From contig NZ_CP009452.1 of the NCBI RefSeq assembly GCF_001278035.1, positions 1,273,501 to 1,337,500 on the forward strand: 64,000 bases of DNA. The letters run 5' to 3'. The notes under the pieces were generated by a model that worked only from the letters and a program-made list of their open reading frames with translations, was not told where the DNA came from and made no database searches. Every line of letters begins with the position of its first letter. The stretch's first letter is position 1. This document shows, piece after piece, positions 25,724 to 33,751 of the stretch. This DNA comes from Sphingopyxis sp. 113P3 (GTDB lineage: Bacteria > Pseudomonadota > Alphaproteobacteria > Sphingomonadales > Sphingomonadaceae). Made by a program: the position numbers and the translations under genes.

Positions 25724-27157
25724 CACTACTTTGGCAGATTATTCGGATCGGTCGCTGTAACCAGTTTATTGCAGTGAGGGCAGATCGTCGGTGGCGGTCT
25801 TGCGAAGAGGTTGATTATCGCCTGCCTGACGGCAGGCATGGTCGGTTGCGGCGGCGGTCCCGAGTTTCTTTTTTTTCCGCCCCGCTGCGCTTAGACGGCG
25901 GGACTGAAGAAAGGCATAGGCGATCATCGTCATCAGCGCGTGTCGGTGTAGTCCGGTCCATGATCGGCCCTCAAAGTGGTCGAGACCGAGTTCCTCCTTC
26001 AGCTGCTGATGCGCCTGCTCGCAGATCCACCGCGCCTTGATGGCACCGGCGAGCGCCTTGATCGGCGTGTCGGCTGGCAAGTTCGAGAGATAGTATTTTT
26101 GCTCTCCGCTTTCGCGCCGTTCCCCCACCAGCCAGACTTCCTCCTCGCTGGGCATGGCCTGGACCCGCCCGTCACTCATGCGGTGCCTGTGGCCATCGGC
26201 CACCCGGACGCGGCATGCCGCAAATTTACAGGTCAGCTTGCCTTTGGTCCCGCGTCGCCAGCTGATTTTCTTCCATTTTTCTTCTCCCAGCATCTTTTCG
26301 GCAGAAACGGCGGTGCGGTCGGGGACGTGATATTTGCGGCGCCTGCCTGTTGCTGCCTCGGGAAAGATCAGCCCGGTGTCTGCCGGATAGACATTCTGAC
26401 GCCGTGACATGCCCACCGCCCACCGCAAACCACGCTCGCTCAGAGCCTGGCGGAAGGGGCCGCTCGCCCCGTAGCCGGCGTCGGCTAGAACGCAGCCGAA
26501 CCGAGTGCCCGAGGCAATGACCCGATCGATCTCCTCGATAGCGATCTCCGGCTTTGTGCGAGCGACTTGTCGCTCCTGGGGGACACGGGCGCGCTCCATG
26601 CGGGGGGCGTCGTCCGTCCAGCTTTCAGGCAAAAAGAGCCGCAGGCCCACCATCACCGGAACCTCCCCGGACGCTAGCGTCACCGAAACGAGGGATTGGC
26701 AGTTCGAGGTCTTGCCAAGGGAGGAGGCGTATTGCGCAGCCACGCCGACCGAATGACGGCCCTTCTTCGGCAAGGCAGTATCGTCAATGACCAGATATCC
26801 CGCTTCGTCTCCAACCAGACGATCGGCTTCCTTCAGAAGAACAGCCTCGAGCGGCGCACTATCCCACACCCCGTCCGCGACGAAATGATGCAGTTGGTCG
26901 TAGCCAAACTCACCATCACGAGCCGCCATCGGCTGCACGCTCTTGCGGTCACCGGGGCCGATCAATCCCGCGATATAGGCCGGGCACACACGCTTCCGCG
27001 CCTTGTGCCGCAACGCCGACAAAAATGGCGTCAGCCAAACCTCAAGATCATTGCGCCAATCCTCTGACATCGCCAGCCTCCATAAAAGCTGGCTCCCCAT
27101 GAATCAGGGAAATCTCCTTTTGGGAATCCCAAAAATCACATTTCTGCCAAAGTAGTG
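25724..27157 (-). mobile_element. IS701-family element, copy 1 (nested at the IS5 end)
   Basis: The element is 1434 bases with perfect inverted ends starting CACTACTTTGGCAGA. It is flanked by CTAG at 25720-25723 and 27158-27161, in agreement with the four-base YTAR duplications known for the IS701 family. The left CTAG consists of the last C of the IS5 copy plus TAG from the receptor gene, so this element landed after the IS5. It carries one transposase gene on the minus strand. Confidence 0.93.
25766..27070 (-). CDS. IS701-family transposase, copy 1
   Basis: A DDE transposase of 434 residues from the ATG at 27070 (GGAGG six bases upstream); an upstream in-frame ATG at 27100 has a poorer site. 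Visible motifs are YLVIDDTALPKKG with GVAAQY, FGCVLADAGYG, and the C-terminal KARWICEQAHQQLKEELGLD with the catalytic Glu. In the genomic frame the C-terminus after RKKKK is unlike the family. A run of eight A residues (plus strand 25869-25876) lies exactly there, and the +1 frame restores PPPQPTMPAVRQAI and ends at 25726 inside the terminal repeat. Confidence 0.9.
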   Translation of the reverse strand: MSEDWRNDLEVWLTPFLSALRHKARKRVCPAYIAGLIGPGDRKSVQPMAARDGEFGYDQLHHFVADGVWDSAPLEAVLLKEADRLVGDEAGYLVIDDTALPKKGRHSVGVAAQYASSLGKTSNCQSLVSVTLASGEVPVMVGLRLFLPESWTDDAPRMERARVPQERQVARTKPEIAIEEIDRVIASGTRFGCVLADAGYGASGPFRQALSERGLRWAVGMSRRQNVYPADTGLIFPEAATGRRRKYHVPDRTAVSAEKMLGEEKWKKISWRRGTKGKLTCKFAACRVRVADGHRHRMSDGRVQAMPSEEEVWLVGERRESGEQKYYLSNLPADTPIKALAGAIKARWICEQAHQQLKEELGLDHFEGRSWTGLHRHALMTMIAYAFLQSRRLSAAGRKKKKLGTAAATDHACRQAGDNQPLRKTATDDLPSLQ

Positions 27158-27158
27158 C

Positions 27159-28784
27159 TAGGTCGTCATGTTCGTAGAACTCGACTTCCTTGGCATAGCT
27201 CTTGTCGCGCCAACGGCCCTTGAAACCGGCCTGTACGGTGAACGTGCCAGAATCGAGGAATATCTCGCGACCAACGTCCAACTTCACCGACCATTCCTCG
27301 TCCTGCGAGTCCGAGAGCTTGGTCAGCTCGATGTCGTTGAGTTCGTACCCGGCAGGATCGGAGAATGCCCCTACGTTGCCAGCAACCGAATATATCGGCA
27401 CACGTGGGTCGGAATAGTCGAAGCCGACGACCACGCCGTCACCGTCGAAATCTCGCTCGAACTGGACCGGGTCGAGTGAGCCGGATTCCTTCTCTGACGC
27501 CTTGGCATAGCTCGCGAGGTATTCGAGGTGCCAGCCGTCGTTGTGCGTTTCACCGCCAGCGACGATCGACCAGATCCGCTGGCGCTCGAAACGATCCTTG
27601 ATGTCGCGCTCAACCGTGTATTCCTGGTCGGCGTCGGAGAAGGTGGCGTTCGCGCTGTTGAAGCTGCTCGGGCCGTCGTCTTCGAAATCGCCAAGGTCGA
27701 ACGTCGTACGGCGGCGGAATTCCTGGTCGTCGAACTGACTGAAGGTGCCCTTGACGTAAAGCTCGGTGCTGCCACCAACCTTGAAATCGAGGCCCAGAGT
27801 GCCACTGATGCGTTCGCGCTCGACGTCGTAATCGCGGTACTCGACCGTTGCAGGGAAGACGCCGCCGCCGGCATCGACCCAGTCGTCTGCTTCTATGTTG
27901 TCGGTTTCGAACTTGCGCTTGTAATACGAAATGCCGCCTGAAATTCCGACGGCGTCGGACAGCTTCGTCGCGAAATCGAAGCTGCCCTTGGGCGTCACAT
28001 CGCCCGAATAGTCATTGTAGCTGCCTTCCAGTTTCGCGGTCAGCAGGTCCTTCTTGCGCGCGAACGCGCTGGTCGTTTCGATCTCGACCGAGGCGCCGAT
28101 AGTGTCGGCATCCATGTCGGGCGTGAGCGACTTCTTCACTTCGATCGATTCGATGATGTCGCTCGACACGACGTCGAGCGCAACCGAGCGCACGTCCGAT
28201 TCGGGCGCAGGCAGGCGCACGCCGTTGAGCGAGGTCGAGTTGAGTTCGGGATCGAGACCACGGATCGAGACAAAGCGCCCCTCGCCCTGGTCGTTGAGGA
28301 TGTTGATACCTGGCAGGCGGCGCAGCGATTCGGCAACGTTCTGGTCGGGGAACTGGCCAATGGCGTCGCGTGACAACACGTCGCTGACAGTGTCCGATGA
28401 GCGTTTGCGCGAGAGCGCGCTTGCCAGGTTCGCGCTCTGGCCAATGACCAGGATTTCCCGGGCGGTGGCGCCACCCACGGTGATCGTGACGGCAACCTCG
28501 CCCGTTTCGGGAACCATCACGCGCTGCCGCACGGTTTCGGCACCGACGTAACGCACTTCCAGCGTGTAGTCCCCTGCGGGTAGGTCGGGCAGGTAGAAGC
28601 TGCCGTCGGCAGTAGTCGTAGCGACGCGGCCAAGTTCAACGATGCGCACTTTGGCAGCCCGCAGCGCAACCGTTTGCGAAGCATCGATCACGGTGCCGAC
28701 GACTTCTCCGGCAAGAGCAGGCGTTGCGGTAAGGATGGCGAGAGCAGGCAACGACACAGTCGCAAGCAGCCGGGTGGTATTCAT
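27159..28784 (-). pseudogene. TonB-dependent receptor, N-terminal part (split by IS)
   Basis: The first 542 residues of a TonB-dependent receptor. There is a signal peptide (about 1-25, ending TPALA), a carboxypeptidase-regulatory-like domain (30-110), the TonB box/plug region (VSDVLSRDAIGQFPDQNVAESLRRLPG, given here only as a pattern around 132-156), RGLDPELNSTSLNGVR, and then barrel strands. The coding sequence runs into the IS701 copy after codon CTA at 27161-27159 and is followed by an unrelated tail. It was the first gene of the phytase operon and presumably imported phytate or its products. The 129 bases upstream to the antitoxin gene hold the former promoter region. Confidence 0.93.
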
Positions 28785-28913
28785 TGATCTAGACTCCGTC
28801 CCTGTTTGGGGCGGGCGCTAGACCAGCGGAGTTTCAGTTTTCAGACAGTTCCCCTGCAGTTGTGTGACACAGCCGCGCTCAACACATGGGCTATTTGGCA
28901 ATATGGCTGGGAT

Positions 28914-29237
28914 TCAGGCCACCGCATCCAGCCCATTGCGCTGGATGATTGAAAGCAGCCGCAACGCCGGACCTCCCGGCTTCTTCGCGCCCCGCTCCCA
29001 GTCGGACACGAGGTTCTTCGACACGTTGAGATAACGGGCAAAGACCGGCTGCGAGACGTGCTCCGCCTCGCGGATGGCCTTGATCTCATCCGGGGACAGA
29101 ACGGGCGCGGGCGCAAGGCAGGCTTCATCGAACTCGCGCATGGTGCGCTTGTCGATGCTGCCCGCGTCGTGAAGGCCTTCCATCATTTCGTGGACAGCGG
29201 CCATCGCCTCGCTCTTGTAGGTCTTAGCCTTGCTCAT
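28914..29237 (-). CDS. higA: HigA/NadS-type antitoxin, copy 1
   Basis: A 107-residue XRE-family DNA-binding antitoxin. The helix-turn-helix is in the C-terminal half: IREAEHVSQPVFARYLNVS, then LVSDWERGAKKPGGPALR. It overlaps the toxin gene by 14 bases and follows it, the toxin-first order of HigBA systems. The antitoxin should bind the toxin with its N-terminal part and repress the operon through the HTH. Confidence 0.88.
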   Translation of the reverse strand: MSKAKTYKSEAMAAVHEMMEGLHDAGSIDKRTMREFDEACLAPAPVLSPDEIKAIREAEHVSQPVFARYLNVSKNLVSDWERGAKKPGGPALRLLSIIQRNGLDAVA

Positions 29238-29622
29238 CGTCTTTCACCTCGACCAATCGGCCTGCTTCAACTTCCGTTTCTATCTGGTCCGCGCCGAGTT
29301 CCAGCATGATGCTGGCCGCCTTGCGATAGACCTTCAGTTCCGCCGCACTCAGGTTCGCCTTGACGCTCTTGGCGAAAGCGAACACGAATACGGCCCGCTC
29401 GCCCGAGCGGAAGATCAGGATCGAGCGATAGCCGCCCGATTTGCCTCCGCCCTGGCGCGCAATGCGCTGCTTGATAAGACCGCTGCCAAGATCGGCATCG
29501 ATCAGGCCGGTTTCGGCCCGATGCACGGCATCAGCAAGCGTGGCATCGCTGATCTTTTCCTTTGCCGCGAACTTGGCGAACCAGCGGTTGGCGTAGATGC
29601 GGATGCGCGGGTTCTCAGTCAT
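29224..29622 (-). CDS. higB: HigB/RelE-type toxin, copy 1
   Basis: A 132-residue toxin from the ATG at 29622. KQRIARQGGGKSGGYRSI and VFAFAKSVKANLSAAELK are the core strands of the RelE/HigB-like fold found with NadS-type antitoxins. Such toxins cleave mRNA at the ribosome. The upstream sequence contains a -10-like TATGAT on the minus strand and the partly symmetric CTAAGTATGATAGTAG, a plausible autoregulation site. An integrase remnant lies directly upstream. Confidence 0.88.
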   Translation of the reverse strand: MTENPRIRIYANRWFAKFAAKEKISDATLADAVHRAETGLIDADLGSGLIKQRIARQGGGKSGGYRSILIFRSGERAVFVFAFAKSVKANLSAAELKVYRKAASIMLELGADQIETEVEAGRLVEVKDDEQG

Positions 29623-29758
29623 GCAACAACGGTCTACTATCATACTTAGTGTTACGGCTCAATGAATATGAGCCGCTCATGCTCTGGTCGATCAGGTCGC
29701 CGATACGCTGCGCTGCCTCGATGACATGCCCATCGTCAAGATGGGCATAGCGGGTCGT
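29615..29758 (-). pseudogene. C-terminal remnant of a tyrosine-recombinase integrase
   Basis: Minus-strand codons from 29758 read TTRYAHLDDGHVIEAAQR and then IGDLIDQSMSG before the stop at 29615. This is the end of a phage-type integrase, including the catalytic Tyr in the TxRYAH motif. The gene is cut exactly where the ISAs1 terminal repeat starts at 29759, and the rest of the integrase is not found on the other side. The frame's last codons overlap the HigB start region. Confidence 0.7.
29655..29675 (-). repeat. Inverted repeat upstream of the HigBA pair
   Basis: Perfect 7-base arms CGGCTCA (29655-29661) and TGAGCCG (29669-29675) around a 7-base loop, 33 bases upstream of the toxin start. 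It could be an operator for the antitoxin, or a hairpin left from the end of the integrase gene. No T-run. Confidence 0.4.
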
Positions 29759-30905
29759 CAGGGCTATCGCATTTGACCGAGGATGGTTTTGGCGAAGGCG
29801 TTGGACCATCCGGAGCGTTTCCGTTTTCTCCTGATGGAGATATCGGGTCTGGCGGTTCGCAGGACATTGAGGGCGAGCTTGCGCAAGGTTGCGAGATTTT
29901 CGGGGGCATGGTCCTTTCGGCTGCGGGCGCGATCTTCATCGAATGTCATGTCGAGCACCCAGTGGAGACCATTTTCGATCGACCAGTGGGATCTGGCGGC
30001 GGCAAGATATTCTTCCGGGCTCAGCGTCCGGGATGAGAGATGATAATGGCGGGTCGTTGTGGTCTTTCCATTGCGGGTGACCGTGGCCTCGATCATGCCG
30101 AGACAGGCAAGAGCGGGCATGTCCACCGGTTCGGTGCAGGCGCGCTTGGGACCGTGCAGCCAGCCAAGGTCATGGCTGACAAAAGCCCGCCGCTCTTCGA
30201 GACGTCCATGATCGGCATCGCTTGTCTCAGTCGTGGCGAGACCGGCAAGGATATCCGGTGCAGCGAAGTAGCTGGCCACCGCCTCATGCAGGGCCGGTCT
30301 GTTCGCCTTGAGACGTAAGAGATAATCGCCGCCACGATCGAGGATCAGCTGCGCAGTCTCGGTCTGGCAGTGCAGGGCATCGGCGGTGACAAGCTGGCCT
30401 GTGAGGTCCAGGCATTCGAGGAGCGCTCTTGCGGCAAGGATTTCGCTGTCGCCTTCCCCCGGACGGAAGCTTTCCTGGCCGATGACGGTGCGTGTCGACG
30501 AGGCAAAGGCCGTCACCACCGCCAGCGGCGATCGGCCGGCTGCCGTGTCGAACGAGCGCCGCAGTGTCTTGCCGTCGATGGCGACAACACCGGCACCCGC
30601 TTCGCCAAGAGCGGTCAGAAACTGCTCGAAGCAGCGTGCAAAGGCTGCCGGATCCAGCAGCCGGAAAATCCGGGAGAAGGTGTCATGGCTGGGAACCCCA
30701 TTCTCAAGGCGCAGAAACTCCCGGAACAGATCCTCGCGATCCACCGCGAAATCCGCAAAATCCGAACAACTCTCCGCCCCGCAAATCGACGCCGTCAGCG
30801 CCATCGTCAGCACTTCCAGCAGATCGTGACGGCGCGCGTTGCCCGTTCGCGGATCGCGAAGATCATCAAACGCCGCGGCAAACCAGGACATGGATATCCT
30901 CCTTA
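29759..30905 (-). mobile_element. ISAs1-family element, right end missing
   Basis: The left end CAGGGCTATCGCATTTG at 29759 fits ISAs1-family terminal repeats. The transposase gene is complete, but only 14 bases remain upstream of its start before the CTAG at 30906, and no matching inverted end is found there or beyond the neighbouring IS701 and IS5 copies (checked to about 33400 by eye). The element is therefore probably immobile, having lost its right terminus by deletion. Confidence 0.8.
29764..30891 (-). CDS. ISAs1-family transposase
   Basis: A 375-residue DDE transposase from ATG 30891, which has a near-perfect Shine-Dalgarno (AAGGAGG). The N-terminal MSWFAAAFDDLRDPRTG is the DDE_Tnp_1-associated domain. 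Catalytic residues are in VVAIDGKTLR (Asp), GQLVTADALHCQTETA (Asp) and RSHWSIENGLHWVLD (Glu). The C-terminus is of normal length. The protein may still act in trans although its own element lacks one end. Confidence 0.93.
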   Translation of the reverse strand: MSWFAAAFDDLRDPRTGNARRHDLLEVLTMALTASICGAESCSDFADFAVDREDLFREFLRLENGVPSHDTFSRIFRLLDPAAFARCFEQFLTALGEAGAGVVAIDGKTLRRSFDTAAGRSPLAVVTAFASSTRTVIGQESFRPGEGDSEILAARALLECLDLTGQLVTADALHCQTETAQLILDRGGDYLLRLKANRPALHEAVASYFAAPDILAGLATTETSDADHGRLEERRAFVSHDLGWLHGPKRACTEPVDMPALACLGMIEATVTRNGKTTTTRHYHLSSRTLSPEEYLAAARSHWSIENGLHWVLDMTFDEDRARSRKDHAPENLATLRKLALNVLRTARPDISIRRKRKRSGWSNAFAKTILGQMR

Positions 30906-30909
30906 CTAG

Positions 30910-32343
30910 CACTACTTTGGCAGATTATTCGGATCGGTCGCTGTAACCAGTTTATTGCAGTGAGGGCAGATCGTCGGTGGCGGTCTTGCGAAGAGGTTGA
31001 TTATCGCCTGCCTGACGGCAGGCATGGTCGGTTGCGGCGGCGGTCCCGAGTTTCTTTTTTTTCCGCCCCGCTGCGCTTAGACGGCGGGACTGAAGAAAGG
31101 CATAGGCGATCATCGTCATCAGCGCGTGTCGGTGTAGTCCGGTCCATGATCGGCCCTCAAAGTGGTCGAGACCGAGTTCCTCCTTCAGCTGCTGATGCGC
31201 CTGCTCGCAGATCCACCGCGCCTTGATGGCACCGGCGAGCGCCTTGATCGGCGTGTCGGCTGGCAAGTTCGAGAGATAGTATTTTTGCTCTCCGCTTTCG
31301 CGCCGTTCCCCCACCAGCCAGACTTCCTCCTCGCTGGGCATGGCCTGGACCCGCCCGTCACTCATGCGGTGCCTGTGGCCATCGGCCACCCGGACGCGGC
31401 ATGCCGCAAATTTACAGGTCAGCTTGCCTTTGGTCCCGCGTCGCCAGCTGATTTTCTTCCATTTTTCTTCTCCCAGCATCTTTTCGGCAGAAACGGCGGT
31501 GCGGTCGGGGACGTGATATTTGCGGCGCCTGCCTGTTGCTGCCTCGGGAAAGATCAGCCCGGTGTCTGCCGGATAGACATTCTGACGCCGTGACATGCCC
31601 ACCGCCCACCGCAAACCACGCTCGCTCAGAGCCTGGCGGAAGGGGCCGCTCGCCCCGTAGCCGGCGTCGGCTAGAACGCAGCCGAACCGAGTGCCCGAGG
31701 CAATGACCCGATCGATCTCCTCGATAGCGATCTCCGGCTTTGTGCGAGCGACTTGTCGCTCCTGGGGGACACGGGCGCGCTCCATGCGGGGGGCGTCGTC
31801 CGTCCAGCTTTCAGGCAAAAAGAGCCGCAGGCCCACCATCACCGGAACCTCCCCGGACGCTAGCGTCACCGAAACGAGGGATTGGCAGTTCGAGGTCTTG
31901 CCAAGGGAGGAGGCGTATTGCGCAGCCACGCCGACCGAATGACGGCCCTTCTTCGGCAAGGCAGTATCGTCAATGACCAGATATCCCGCTTCGTCTCCAA
32001 CCAGACGATCGGCTTCCTTCAGAAGAACAGCCTCGAGCGGCGCACTATCCCACACCCCGTCCGCGACGAAATGATGCAGTTGGTCGTAGCCAAACTCACC
32101 ATCACGAGCCGCCATCGGCTGCACGCTCTTGCGGTCACCGGGGCCGATCAATCCCGCGATATAGGCCGGGCACACACGCTTCCGCGCCTTGTGCCGCAAC
32201 GCCGACAAAAATGGCGTCAGCCAAACCTCAAGATCATTGCGCCAATCCTCTGACATCGCCAGCCTCCATAAAAGCTGGCTCCCCATGAATCAGGGAAATC
32301 TCCTTTTGGGAATCCCAAAAATCACATTTCTGCCAAAGTAGTG
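30910..32343 (-). mobile_element. IS701-family element, copy 2
   Basis: This copy is 1434 bases, in the same orientation as the copy at 25724 and, everywhere I compared, identical to it. It is flanked by CTAG at 30906-30909 and 32344-32347. It lies between the truncated ISAs1 and an IS5-family copy, whose first G is also the last base of the right CTAG. Identity to copy 1 implies recent transposition. Confidence 0.93.
30952..32256 (-). CDS. IS701-family transposase, copy 2
   Basis: It has the same 434-residue protein as copy 1, with identical start context (ATG 32256, GGAGG upstream) and the same run of eight A at plus-strand 31055-31062 near the 3' end. A shift there into the +1 frame would extend the protein to 30912 with the canonical family C-terminus. 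Because both copies share the run, it was present in the parent element and is not a local sequencing slip. Confidence 0.9.
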   Translation of the reverse strand: MSEDWRNDLEVWLTPFLSALRHKARKRVCPAYIAGLIGPGDRKSVQPMAARDGEFGYDQLHHFVADGVWDSAPLEAVLLKEADRLVGDEAGYLVIDDTALPKKGRHSVGVAAQYASSLGKTSNCQSLVSVTLASGEVPVMVGLRLFLPESWTDDAPRMERARVPQERQVARTKPEIAIEEIDRVIASGTRFGCVLADAGYGASGPFRQALSERGLRWAVGMSRRQNVYPADTGLIFPEAATGRRRKYHVPDRTAVSAEKMLGEEKWKKISWRRGTKGKLTCKFAACRVRVADGHRHRMSDGRVQAMPSEEEVWLVGERRESGEQKYYLSNLPADTPIKALAGAIKARWICEQAHQQLKEELGLDHFEGRSWTGLHRHALMTMIAYAFLQSRRLSAAGRKKKKLGTAAATDHACRQAGDNQPLRKTATDDLPSLQ

Positions 32344-32346
32344 CTA

Positions 32347-33187
32347 GGGTCAGGACTCATTGATCAGAGCCAGAATATGACGGTCGCGGCGAGAGCGACG
32401 GCGGAGAAGAAGGCCTTCGGGCACCGATCGTAACGGGTTGCGACCCGCCGCCAGTCTTTCAGGCGACCGAACATGATCTCGATACGGTTGCGGCGTTTGT
32501 AGCGGCGCTTGTCGTATTTGACGGTCTTGTTTCGTATTTTCCGGCCCGGGATGCAGGGCGTGATGCCCTTTTCCTGCAAGGCGTCACGGAACCAGTCGGC
32601 ATCATAGCCTCGGTCGGCCAGCATCCATTGTGCCTTGGGCAGGCTGTCGAGCAAGGCGGCCGCGCCCGTATAATCGCTGACCTGCCCGGCGGTCATGAAG
32701 AAGCTGATCGGGCGACCATTCGCATCGCTCACGGCATGCAGCTTGGTGTTCATGCCGCCCTTCGTCCGGCCGATCAGGCGCCCCGGACCCCCTTTTTTAC
32801 CCCAAGGCTGGAAGCCGTGCGGTGCGCTTTGAGATAGGTCGCGTCGATCATGATCGTCTTGCGATCGGGAGCCCGAGGTGTCGCCAGACCTTCCATCATG
32901 CGGATGAAGATGCCTTTGTCGCTCCACCGCTTCCAGCGATTATAGAGCGTCTTCGCCGGGCCATATTCCCTCGGCGCATCCCGCCACCTCAGCCCATTGC
33001 GATTGACGAAGATGATCCCACTCAAAACGCGCCGGTCATCGACACGCTTGCGGCCATGGCTCTTCGGAAAATAGGGCTGAAGGCGGGCCATCTGCTCGTC
33101 CGTCAGCCAGAATAAATCGCTCAAATTCAGGCTCCTTCGCGGCCGCCTGAATCATAATCGCCACCTCAAATCAATGGGTCCTGACCC
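32347..33187 (-). mobile_element. IS5-family element, copy 2 (different IS from copy 1)
   Basis: The element is 841 bases with ends GGGTCAGGACTCATTGAT and, on the other strand, GGGTCAGGACCCATTGAT. TA at 32345-32346 and 33188-33189 flanks it, so the empty site read CTAG. Its protein differs substantially from the IS5 copy at 24867, so it is a separate IS of the same family. Confidence 0.9.
32364..33124 (-). CDS. IS5-family transposase in two frames (-1 frameshift), copy 2
   Basis: The first frame from 33124 has LFWLTDEQMARLQPYFPK and IMIDATYLKAHRTAS. A slippery AAAAAAGGGGG (minus strand, 32798-32788) leads by a -1 shift to the second frame with GGMNTKLHAVSDANGRP, WMLADRGYDADWFRD and RNRIEIMFGRLKDWRR, ending at 32364. 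Without the shift the first frame ends at 32774. All three catalytic acidic residues are present in the fusion. Confidence 0.9.
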
Positions 33188-33368
33188 TAGCGCGCCCGTG
33201 GGTTGCGGGCCGGTTCGCCCGACGCGACGGCGCCCCCAGGGTTGCAGACCCCCAGAGGCGGTTTTCCAGCCCGGAAGGGGGAGCGGCTGATAAGATGATA
33301 GGCGAGCCGTCGCGATCATGGGCCGATGTGACCCGATCGGCGGGCGCGGGTCAAGCGCAACCGCTATG

Positions 33369-33400
33369 CGCCATTGACGTATACGCCATTGACGTATAAA
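33369..33400 (+). promoter_or_regulatory. Tandem 15-bp operator repeats and promoter of HigBA copy 2
   Basis: CGCCATTGACGTATA occurs twice in direct, gapless tandem (33369-33383 and 33384-33398). The first copy supplies a -35-like TTGACG (33374-33379) and the end of the second overlaps a -10-like TATAAA (33395-33400), 15 bases apart. The expected transcription start is only a few bases before the toxin ATG at 33410, so the mRNA would be nearly leaderless. CCGCTAT (33361-33367) and ATAGCGG (33400-33406) form outer inverted arms. Confidence 0.6.
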
Positions 33401-33409
33401 TAGCGGTGC

Positions 33410-33751
33410 ATGACCAGCTTGCAGACCATCGTCGAGCTGCCGGAGTTCATCCGGCGCGCCAAGGCGATCATGACCGACGACGAGCGGGCGGCGCTGGTGG
33501 ACTATATCGCGGCCAACCCGGAGGCGGGCGTCTCGCTGGGCGGCGGACTGCGCAAGGTTCGTATTCCCCGTGAGGGCGGCGGCAAGAGCGGTGGCTACCG
33601 GACCATCCATGTGTTCGGTGGCGCGCACATGCCGATCTTCCTCGTCACCGTGTTCGCCAAGAACGAGAAGGATAACCTGACCATGGCCGAGCAGGCCGCC
33701 GCCGTCGCGTTGGCGAAGGCATTGGTCGCAACCTATGGAGACCGCAGATGA
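33410..33751 (+). CDS. higB: HigB/RelE-type toxin, copy 2
   Basis: A 113-residue RelE-superfamily toxin. GGGLRKVRIPREGGGKSGGY and the following TIHVF and VFAKNEKDNLTMAE match the same subfamily as the copy at 29224 but with clearly different sequence. It overlaps the antitoxin gene by four bases (ATGA). There is no evident Shine-Dalgarno before the ATG, in line with a near-leaderless transcript. It is presumably a ribosome-dependent mRNase. Confidence 0.88.
   Translation: MTSLQTIVELPEFIRRAKAIMTDDERAALVDYIAANPEAGVSLGGGLRKVRIPREGGGKSGGYRTIHVFGGAHMPIFLVTVFAKNEKDNLTMAEQAAAVALAKALVATYGDRR

Noticed and set aside
27048..28784. Stand-alone 578-residue receptor protein
   Set aside because: The last 36 codons come from the IS701 end; the natural frame continues at 24866 after removal of both ISs.
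29759..32347. Composite transposon formed by ISAs1 and IS701
   Set aside because: Different families, and ISAs1 lacks one end; no shared duplication surrounds them.
33369..33398. Possible CRISPR-like repeats
   Set aside because: Only two 15-base tandem copies with no spacer; better explained as operators of HigBA. No CRISPR array is seen anywhere in the window.
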